From contig NZER01000062.1 of the NCBI GenBank assembly GCA_002690445.1, positions 1-5,707 of the forward strand: a stretch of 5,707 bases of DNA. Reading direction: 5' to 3'. Source of the DNA: Candidatus Pacearchaeota archaeon (lineage in GTDB: Archaea; Nanoarchaeota; Nanoarchaeia; Pacearchaeales; GW2011-AR1). This document shows, piece after piece, positions 1 to 4,450 of the stretch (the first letter of the stretch is position 1; each line of letters starts with the position of its first letter). The translations under genes were made by a program, and so were the position numbers. The notes beneath the pieces were generated by a model, which saw only the letters and a program-made list of their open reading frames with translations, did no database searches and was not told the DNA's origin.

Positions 1-166
1 CGCCCATCGGAAGATGCACTTCGAGCGAGTCGCTCGACTCGTGTAGGATAGTGCAAGCGCCTTCCTGTACGCTTTGAGTATGCTTAACAGCGGCGCTACG
101 ATTACCAAGTATAGCCATTGTTTGTGCCGTCGCCGATGTTGTATCTAGTTGTTGATTATTTCTCAA
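1..166 (-). CDS. Unidentified protein, N-terminal 55 codons (runs off the left edge)
   Basis: An open minus-strand frame continues past position 1, so only the N-terminus is visible. I chose the TTG at 166-164 as start because AAGGA (minus strand, 179-175) precedes it by 8 bases. The alternative is an in-frame ATG at 118-116, which has no comparable ribosome binding site. The visible protein begins MRNNQQLDTTSATAQTMAIL and continues through a mixed-polarity stretch ending near EVHLPMG. There is no signal peptide or membrane segment, and I recognise no family. It starts 29 bases after the stop of the MoxR-like ATPase gene, so the two are probably co-transcribed. MoxR-family ATPases are often paired with a von Willebrand A or CobT-like partner, but nothing visible here proves that. 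The existence of a gene is fairly likely; its function is unknown. Confidence 0.55.
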   Translation of the reverse strand, partial: MRNNQQLDTTSATAQTMAILGNRSAAVKHTQSVQEGACTILHESSDSLEVHLPMG

Positions 167-195
167 TGTATGTATCCTTCCTGTATAGATATAAT

Positions 196-1527
196 TTAGC
201 TACCGAATACTTGAAGAGCGGCGCTAACAAATGTCTCATGATCACAACGCGCCGATTGCCAGCGCTGTTTGTCGCCATGTATCAATTCGCAGTTATGATT
301 ATTCGTAGATTGCACAATGCCGACGCTATTCAATTTCTTGCCGCTGTCTAGGCTCTCAGCACTCCAAACTACCTTGCCGTTGCGGTCTTTACGGCTACGA
401 GTTTTGAAGCCGCGCTGTTCCTGACAAAATCCGCCGCGCTTGCAGTTATGGAACATGTCGCCGTTGTTAGAGTGGCGCTTTATATTTTTATCATTATGTG
501 ACTCTACCCATGCGGCTATTACTGTTTGGGCGTCTAGCCAATTGCCGCCGTTGTTTGCTGGCTCTGATACAGGCTCGCCTGTATTTAAGGTAGGCTCAAT
601 TGCTGGCTCTGGAGTCACCAGCTGGCGCGCTATGGCCAACATGCCAGCGCCTAGCTTGTCATAGCTTGAAGTAATAGCCAGCTCAATTGCTCGGATTGGA
701 TTGTCTTTAAACATCGGCTTGGATATGAGCCGCGAAGCTTTGACTAAGTCGCGTGTGGATATAAATGTATCCTTGTTGTTGCGACAATCGGCGGCGAATT
801 TCATCAGGCCATCGGCTAGATGATCGCTCATATACTCGCCGATTATCTCGCGCTCTGGCGCCATTGGCTCGTTGAAATCGTATTTAGCTACGAACCTATC
901 ATTAAGCGCCTTGTCAATTGACTTGGTTTTGTATCCAGAGCCAACAGGATTACCCGTCGCCAATATCCAGAATTTCGAGCCAACTTGTACCGTTTCATTA
1001 TTGGCCATCAAATGATATGAGCGGTTATCTGTATCCATTAACTGAAACATGCTGTCTAGCACTGCCTGCGGCGCTCTGGATATTTCTTCAAACAACAGGA
1101 TTGAATCACTCCGCACCGCCTTGGTAATTACGCCGTCGCGCCACTCGATAGTTGGCGCGCCGTTCTCGTCTTTATCTGGATACATATTGCCTACGGCATC
1201 GCCTAGTCTCATTTGATCTTGGCCTGCGACTATGTGCATGTCCAGCCCTTTAGCCTTGGCGAGCGCTTTGGCGATGATGGACTTCCCCATACCCGCCGCG
1301 CCTCTGAAGTATATCGGCTCTGGATAGATCTCTAAACACTCGTCGAATATTTGCTGGCCGTATGGAGTCAACTTGAATGCATGGCCGTTGGTTATGGTTA
1401 TGTCTTTGTCAGCTATGGCGCCGCTTGTTGCCTGTAATGGCTCTGCTAGCTGGCCAGTTATCGCCTTTACTGTCGCCGCCGTTATGCTCGCTATCAAGTC
1501 CTCATTTACTACTAAATTTGTGTTCAA
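196..1527 (-). CDS. MoxR/CobS-like AAA+ ATPase with a Cys/His-containing C-terminal extension
   Basis: This 443-residue cytoplasmic AAA+ ATPase resembles the MoxR/CobS group, whose members use ATP to remodel or activate partner proteins. Residues about 43-300 form the ATPase core. Walker A is GAAGMGKS (76-83). Walker B is ILLFEEIS (143-150), with Glu where most relatives have the first Asp. Sensor 1 lies in ILATGNP (188-194, Asn193), and an arginine-finger-like motif in ALNDRF (207-212). A Pro/Glu/Asn-rich linker (about 305-328) leads to a C-terminal region (329-443) that I do not recognise. It holds CKRGGFC (362-368), HNCELIH (411-417) and CDH (428-430), a possible metal site. The start is TTG at 1527, with an in-frame stop a few codons upstream and only a weak AGAAG-like ribosome binding site. 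A poor leftward promoter candidate is TTGACT (1676-1671) with TACCGT (1653-1648). CobS-like genes occur in phages, where their role is not settled. The family call is confident; the target is unknown. Confidence 0.85.
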   Translation of the reverse strand: MNTNLVVNEDLIASITAATVKAITGQLAEPLQATSGAIADKDITITNGHAFKLTPYGQQIFDECLEIYPEPIYFRGAAGMGKSIIAKALAKAKGLDMHIVAGQDQMRLGDAVGNMYPDKDENGAPTIEWRDGVITKAVRSDSILLFEEISRAPQAVLDSMFQLMDTDNRSYHLMANNETVQVGSKFWILATGNPVGSGYKTKSIDKALNDRFVAKYDFNEPMAPEREIIGEYMSDHLADGLMKFAADCRNNKDTFISTRDLVKASRLISKPMFKDNPIRAIELAITSSYDKLGAGMLAIARQLVTPEPAIEPTLNTGEPVSEPANNGGNWLDAQTVIAAWVESHNDKNIKRHSNNGDMFHNCKRGGFCQEQRGFKTRSRKDRNGKVVWSAESLDSGKKLNSVGIVQSTNNHNCELIHGDKQRWQSARCDHETFVSAALQVFGS

Positions 1528-1589
1528 TTTGCTTCTGCTTTCTGGCGTTTAATCGCCGCTTAAATTTGCTATTTGTTGCGTCTCTATTC

Positions 1590-1676
1590 CTATTTAGTTT
1601 TGTTCCCGCTCCTCTCTGGCTCGTGGCCGTTGTTGTTTACCCAATCAACGGTATACGGATTGTATCTAAGAGTCAA
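1590..1676 (-). CDS. Possible tiny ORF, 28 codons, unknown function
   Basis: A TTG-initiated frame encodes (M)TLRYNPYTVDWVNNNGHEP followed by a short basic tail. The composition is mixed and protein-like, and matches no family I know. Its TTG overlaps the TGA of the preceding 18-codon frame (TTGA), as in coupled phage genes, but no clear ribosome binding site precedes it. After its TAG, a frame offset by +1 stays open and Lys/Arg-rich into the start of the MoxR-like gene, without a start codon of its own. Either this is a decayed or frameshifted longer gene, or chance. The same TTGACT could instead be a -35 hexamer for the ATPase gene. Confidence 0.22.
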   Translation of the reverse strand: MTLRYNPYTVDWVNNNGHEPERSGNKTK

Positions 1677-1729
1677 GACTTATTTATAGCTGTTTTGTAT
1701 CTAGCGGCGGCGAGTTTATCGAGTTTCAT
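1673..1729 (-). CDS. Possible tiny ORF, 18 codons, unknown function
   Basis: An ATG-initiated minus-strand frame encodes the basic peptide MKLDKLAAARYKTAINKS, which could form an amphipathic helix. It begins six bases after the stop of the 87-codon frame and ends in a TTGA overlap with the next one. This tight chaining is the only argument in its favour. No ribosome binding site is visible and the length is within chance. Confidence 0.13.
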   Translation of the reverse strand: MKLDKLAAARYKTAINKS

Positions 1730-1735
1730 ATCTAA

Positions 1736-1999
1736 TTAGCTACAAAATGCGCGTAAAATCGCTTCTGGATTGGCTGTAAAGCGGGCTCTGAATAGTTCAG
1801 CGCGCAAGCTCTGGCAGTAAACGCGCGCTATGTCGCGCTGCTCGCTCGAAAAGAAATAAAGCTTACACGGCCTGATATACGCGCCTTTATTTAAGGAACG
1901 CGCGTTCGAACGAGCGCGCGTAAACGCGCGCGCGACGCGGGGGGCATGGCTTGAGACTCTGTCTCTAAACAGGTAGATACCCGTGACAGAATTTTGCAT
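1736..1999 (-). CDS. Doubtful Arg-rich ORF, 87 codons, unknown function
   Basis: A minus-strand ATG frame lies directly behind an in-frame TAA and has no visible ribosome binding site. The protein has 14 arginines and 3 cysteines in 87 residues, with an Arg/Ala/Ser-rich middle (about 19-37) and a plausible helical C-terminal half (SEQRDIARVYCQSLRAELF). The Arg/Ala run is encoded by the CG-alternating block at 1896-1939, so the open frame may just follow from a repetitive GC-rich stretch with few stop codons. In favour of a gene: it points the same way as the ATPase gene, shares the GCGC-rich composition of that side, and its stop is 6 bases from the next small frame. I do not recognise the product. 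Confidence 0.3.
   Translation of the reverse strand: MQNSVTGIYLFRDRVSSHAPRVARAFTRARSNARSLNKGAYIRPCKLYFFSSEQRDIARVYCQSLRAELFRARFTANPEAILRAFCS
1896..1939. repeat. CG-alternating block with overlapping palindromes
   Basis: This 44-base stretch is built largely of CG steps. It contains the perfect palindromes GAACGCGCGTTC (1896-1907) and CGTTCGAACG (1903-1912), and the inverted repeat CGCGCG-TAAA-CGCGCG (1915-1930). Several mutually exclusive hairpins are possible, and alternating CG tracts of this kind can adopt Z-DNA. It lies inside the doubtful 87-codon frame. No function can be assigned. Confidence 0.6.
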
Positions 2000-2026
2000 T
2001 TAAAGAGCGTGCATGTGACCCCATGT

Positions 2027-2055
2027 ACAGTAAATTACAGTAATTACAGTAAATT
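2027..2055 (+). repeat. Tandem repeat, ACAGTAAATT unit, three copies
   Basis: Three adjacent units read ACAGTAAATT (2027-2036), ACAGTAATT (2037-2045, one A shorter) and ACAGTAAATT (2046-2055). The unit is close to one helical turn and AT-rich. It sits at the left edge of the CATGT array. Short AT-rich tandem repeats beside protein-binding sites occur as unwinding elements in replication origins, which is a possible reading here but only an inference. Confidence 0.65.
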
Positions 2056-2128
2056 ACACATGTTGTCGGGGACATGTACTGTCATGTTTTACATGTAATT
2101 TACACGATTTACATGTAAATTTGTATCT

Positions 2129-2186
2129 GAGAGTTGTAGTTACGCACCGAGGGGCCGACCCCCCGAGAGGGTGTAACGAGACTCTC
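2129..2186. other. Nested inverted repeat (multi-segment stem-loop)
   Basis: Four complementary segments nest around one centre: GAGAGT (2129-2134) with ACTCTC (2181-2186); GTTA (2139-2142) with TAAC (2174-2177); CACC (2145-2148) with GGTG (2170-2173); and GGGG (2151-2154) with CCCC (2159-2162) around a CCGA loop. A CG bulge and small internal loops interrupt the stem. It fills the gap between the two CATGT clusters. No T-run follows on either strand, so it is not a standard intrinsic terminator. It could be a cruciform, an RNA structure or a protein-binding core. Confidence 0.6.
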
Positions 2187-2359
2187 TCATGTACGTGTGC
2201 GCGTAAGACATGTTCTTTACTTGTTACTTGTACATGTGTTCGTTACATGTAAATTACATGAAAGGCAGGGCTCTTAACAGGCCCATGTAATTTACACGTA
2301 ACTACACCATGTACATGTACATGTGTTTCTATATTATTTGCAGATTAAAAAGGAATTAC

Positions 2360-2413
2360 GTGGTACAATTATTGACACAACCCGCAACTTGCGGTACGTT
2401 GAGCTTTCAATGA
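2360..2413 (+). CDS. Possible 17-codon leader ORF upstream of the HTH gene
   Basis: A GTG-initiated frame encodes the peptide (M)VQLLTQPATCGTLSFQ. It has a good ribosome binding site (AAAAAGGA ending at 2354, 5 bases before GTG). Its TGA (2411-2413) overlaps the GAGGAG ribosome binding site of the HTH gene, so ribosomes finishing this frame would sit exactly at the next start. That arrangement suggests translational coupling or a leader peptide. Against it, the same bases contain promoter-like hexamers, and if transcription starts around 2376 the frame would not be transcribed. Confidence 0.3.
   Translation: MVQLLTQPATCGTLSFQ
2361..2369 (+). promoter_or_regulatory. Extended -10 promoter candidate (TGGTACAAT)
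   Basis: TGG-TACAAT matches the extended -10 form TGnTATAAT at all but one base. The upstream TTGCAG (2338-2343) would be a poor -35 at a 20-base spacing. Transcription would begin near 2376 and place the CCGCAA-C-TTGCGG hairpin at the start of the message for the HTH, terS, terL and portal genes. Confidence 0.35.
2372..2400 (+). promoter_or_regulatory. Second promoter candidate: TTGACA, 17-base spacer, TACGTT
   Basis: TTGACA (2372-2377) is a perfect -35 hexamer. At the ideal 17-base spacing lies TACGTT (2395-2400), which keeps the three most conserved -10 bases (T1, A2, T6) but not the rest. It would start transcription near 2407, just ahead of the HTH gene's ribosome binding site. A perfect palindrome fills its spacer. 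Confidence 0.35.
2382..2394. promoter_or_regulatory. Perfect 13-base palindrome, candidate operator (CCGCAA-C-TTGCGG)
   Basis: Two 6-base arms are exactly complementary around one central base. The palindrome lies between the TTGACA and TACGTT hexamers, where a bound repressor would block RNA polymerase. The HTH protein encoded just downstream is an obvious candidate ligand, by position only. In RNA it could instead form a short hairpin in the leader. Confidence 0.4.
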
Positions 2414-2428
2414 GGAGATTGCAGGTAC

Positions 2429-2656
2429 GTGGACACTTCATATTCTATTAAGTACACTGGAAGAACTGGCAGGGGGAGAGTTACTGGCAGGTCAATGAAT
2501 ATAGCTAGGGCTGTGTTGCTTGATAAGGCCAGCTACAGTGAGGTTGCTAGGAGATACGGTGTATCCAAGCAGAGGGTTGGGCAGATAGTACGCAGGATGG
2601 GTATAGCCCGGAAGGTGGATTTGAATGCAGAGCGAGGCACAGGCGAAGAAGACTAA
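2429..2656 (+). CDS. Small helix-turn-helix DNA-binding protein
   Basis: This basic 75-residue protein is probably a sequence-specific DNA-binding protein. Residues 1-25 are Gly/Arg/Ser/Thr-rich and likely flexible. Residues about 34-58 (SYSEVARRYGVSKQRVGQIV and following) form a clear HTH, with SEVARRYG as the first helix, a GVSK turn and QRVGQIVRRM as the recognition helix. The pattern resembles sigma-factor region 4 and transposase or resolvase-type HTHs, but the protein is far too short to be either. The tail is acidic. The start is GTG at 2429, 11 bases after GAGGAG (2412-2417), a slightly long spacing. The next in-frame ATG is codon 23 and would still keep the HTH. The gene overlaps terS by 32 bases, so the two are expressed together. 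It could be an autoregulator of the packaging operon or an accessory packaging protein that binds the repeats upstream; neither is shown. Confidence 0.75.
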   Translation: MDTSYSIKYTGRTGRGRVTGRSMNIARAVLLDKASYSEVARRYGVSKQRVGQIVRRMGIARKVDLNAERGTGEED

Positions 2657-3116
2657 AGCTAACCAGAATGCCTTTCTGGCTGCTTACATAGTGGCTGGTT
2701 CTATAAAGGCTTCAGCAGAGGCCGTGAGGGTAGGCAGGCATACTGTATCCAAGTGGGTCCAGAATGACACGTATGGTTTCAGGGCTAGGTTTAACGAGGC
2801 GCAGGAAGACTTCAGGGAAAGCCTTCAGGACATGGCGGTAGACAGGATCAAGCTTCAGAAGCCGGGAGACAATCCCGTGCTGCTTATCACCCTGCTCAAC
2901 GCCCACTGGCCCGAGAAATACAAGAGGTCAGGGTTTGTTGCGGATAATTCTGCCAAGGAGATCATGGGAGAATGGAAGCGGTGGGTTAAAGAAACCCGCA
3001 AGGACCCGAAGAAAGACGAAGGCAATGATCGTGACAACGCATTAGAAGAAGCGGAGAGAATCCTTGCCAAAAAGTCCAAGCAGTCCGACGGAAGCACAGA
3101 CGAACCCGCCGAATAG
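2625..3116 (+). CDS. terS: Phage terminase small subunit
   Basis: The 163-residue product would recognise the phage packaging site and hand the DNA to the large subunit. Residues about 14-48 form an N-terminal HTH of the small-terminase or homeodomain-like type (FLAAYIVAGSIKASAEAVRV, then TVSKWV as recognition helix). A helical segment follows (58-78), then the stretch DNPVLLITLLNAHWPEKYKR (82-101), typical of phage small terminases of this length. The C-terminal third is highly charged and probably contacts TerL. ATG 2625 has a strong ribosome binding site, GGAAGGTGG (2610-2618), six bases upstream, which supports this start despite the 32-base overlap with the HTH gene. The following terL overlaps its end by 53 bases. 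Family identity comes from motifs, length and position before terL. Confidence 0.82.
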   Translation: MQSEAQAKKTKANQNAFLAAYIVAGSIKASAEAVRVGRHTVSKWVQNDTYGFRARFNEAQEDFRESLQDMAVDRIKLQKPGDNPVLLITLLNAHWPEKYKRSGFVADNSAKEIMGEWKRWVKETRKDPKKDEGNDRDNALEEAERILAKKSKQSDGSTDEPAE

Positions 3117-4449
3117 CGGGCCGTCTATAAATGAATATATCTTTTCGCGGCTTGACTTCATGCCTACGCCGCTACAGGCAAACATACTCAGCGCCAAGCA
3201 GAGGTTTACCCTTGTCGCAGGCGGTGAGCAGGCGGGAAAGTCGATGGTGGCCAGTAAGTACCTTGTATCTAGGTTCCTAGAGAACGAAGAGCCGGGACTC
3301 TACTGGCTGGTGGCTGCTGACTACGAGCGCACACGCGCAGAGTTCGACTACCTTGTGGAAGATTTCGCCGCACTGGGTGTGCTGGCAGAGGTTTCCAAGA
3401 GAGTAGACCCCGGACGTATCATGCTTGCCGACGGCACGCGCATAGAAACCAAGTCAGCCAAGGACCCGCGCACTCTGGCCATGAGGGCGCCCAACGGAAT
3501 ACTGGGATGCGAGGCATCGCAGCTTGATCTGGAGTCATACCACCGCCTCAGGGGCAGGGTTGCGCCCAAGAGGGGATGGCTATTCCTGTCAGGCACCTTT
3601 GAAGGATCACTGGGATGGTATCCACAGCTATTCTCGTCGTGGCAGGCAGGCAAGAAAGATGAAAAGAGTTTCTCGCTGCCGTCTTATTCCAACCAGTACC
3701 TGTACCCCGGCGGTGCGGAAGACCCCGAGATACTGAAGTTAAAGGATATGGCGTCCGATGAGTTCTTCATGGAGCGCATTCAGGGTATCCCCTGCCCGCC
3801 TGCGGGGCTGGTGTTCGGTGAATTCAGGGCTGACATACATATCGACCCCGAGATAGGGTATGTCAGGGGGGAACCCGTGTACCTGTGGATGGACCCGGGA
3901 TACGCCGGGGCGTATGCCGTAGAGGTTGTGCAGGAGATCAACGGGCAGCTATGTGTTATAGATGAGATATACGAGCGTGGACTGACTACCGAGGAGATGA
4001 TAACCGTTGCTACCAACCGTGAATGGTGGCAGGACGTACACTCGGGGGCCATAGACATAGCCGGATATCAGCATCAGGCAATGAGCGCACCTGCGGAGAT
4101 GTGGATGGACAAGACAGGTGTCTATCTGGACGCGCAGAAGATACGGATCAACGAGGGTACCGAGAGGTTAAAGGGATTTATGAAGACCGACTCGGTAACT
4201 GACAGACCACGTATCGTATTCAGTCCTGAATGCAAGGGAATACTCTCGGAATTCGGGGCGGTGCCAAGCCCATTCGACGGACAGACTAGGGCATACAGGT
4301 GGAAGACGGACAGGGAGGGTAACGTGGTAGGCGAAACTCCCGAGGATAAGAACAACCACGGCATCAAGGCTGTCATATACGGTCTGGTGAGCAAGTTCGG
4401 ATACGGCGTTGTAAACAACAGGGAATTTATAAAAGTAAAGAGACACTGA
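3064..4449 (+). CDS. terL: Phage terminase large subunit (packaging ATPase and nuclease)
   Basis: TerL is the motor that cuts concatemeric phage DNA and pumps it into the prohead through the portal. The 461 residues have the two expected domains. In the ATPase, Walker A is GGEQAGKS (53-60). The Walker B region is GILGCEASQLD (145-155), with Glu150 as likely catalytic acid but Cys149 where Asp is usual. The coupling motif is FLSGTFEG (174-181). The C-terminal RNase H-like nuclease shows Asp277 in LWMDPGY, the acidic pair Asp300-Glu301 in VIDEIYERG, Asp331, and a late EDKNNHGIKAVIYG segment (427-440) at the position of the third metal ligand. The start is TTG 3064, five bases after GGAGAG (3053-3058). 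The next in-frame ATG (3160) has no such site and would trim the residues before the PTPLQ motif. The gene lies inside the end of terS by 53 bases and one base before the portal gene. Length is normal for the family. Confidence 0.93.
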   Translation: MPKSPSSPTEAQTNPPNSGPSINEYIFSRLDFMPTPLQANILSAKQRFTLVAGGEQAGKSMVASKYLVSRFLENEEPGLYWLVAADYERTRAEFDYLVEDFAALGVLAEVSKRVDPGRIMLADGTRIETKSAKDPRTLAMRAPNGILGCEASQLDLESYHRLRGRVAPKRGWLFLSGTFEGSLGWYPQLFSSWQAGKKDEKSFSLPSYSNQYLYPGGAEDPEILKLKDMASDEFFMERIQGIPCPPAGLVFGEFRADIHIDPEIGYVRGEPVYLWMDPGYAGAYAVEVVQEINGQLCVIDEIYERGLTTEEMITVATNREWWQDVHSGAIDIAGYQHQAMSAPAEMWMDKTGVYLDAQKIRINEGTERLKGFMKTDSVTDRPRIVFSPECKGILSEFGAVPSPFDGQTRAYRWKTDREGNVVGETPEDKNNHGIKAVIYGLVSKFGYGVVNNREFIKVKRH

Positions 4450-4450
4450 T

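Larger units (their letters stand above)
2012..2325. repeat. CATGT-rich repeat array flanking a nested stem-loop; candidate origin, packaging or control region
   Basis: The word CATGT occurs on the plus strand at 2012, 2022, 2059, 2073, 2083, 2092, 2112, then at 2188, 2209, 2233, 2246, 2284, 2308, 2314 and 2320. That is fifteen in about 315 bases, where chance would give less than one. Many copies are extended into palindromes. TTACATGTAA occurs three times (2089-2098, 2109-2118, 2243-2252), one of them inside the 14-base palindrome ATTTACATGTAAAT (2107-2120). CATGTAATTTACACG is exactly repeated at 2092-2106 and 2284-2298. Several neighbouring spacings are close to 10 or 20 bases, which would put sites on one face of the helix. 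The region lies between divergent gene modules and next to the terminase genes. Such arrays are typical of multi-site protein binding, as in origins with iterons, packaging sites or operator clusters. The sequence does not tell which. Confidence 0.8.

Noticed and set aside
118..351. Plus-strand ORF of 77 codons
   Set aside because: It lies antisense over the end of the ATPase gene and start of the left-edge gene, has no ribosome binding site and no recognisable domain.
1377..1739. Plus-strand ORF of 120 codons, Leu/Cys-rich, looking like membrane segments
   Set aside because: Its first part is antisense to the ATPase coding sequence, and the hydrophobic look comes from reading a Lys/Asn/Ala-type frame backwards. 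No ribosome binding site.
1940..1980. tRNA-like or small hairpin segment with GAGAC-TCT-GTCTC
   Set aside because: Only one 5-base stem is present, with no cloverleaf, no T-arm consensus and no CCA end.
2145..2190. Intrinsic transcription terminator
   Set aside because: The GGGG/CCCC stem is not followed by a T-run on either strand.
2258..2290. Ten-codon ATG frame within the repeat array
   Set aside because: It has no ribosome binding site, is chance length, and ends within a repeat copy.
2012..2325. CRISPR-like array
   Set aside because: The repeated words are only 5-15 bases, unevenly spaced and partly overlapping, with no uniform spacers and no cas genes.
2429..2656. HTH protein as a sigma factor or transposase
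   Set aside because: Only the HTH resembles those families. At 75 residues it lacks sigma region 2 and any catalytic domain, and there are no terminal inverted repeats or target duplications.
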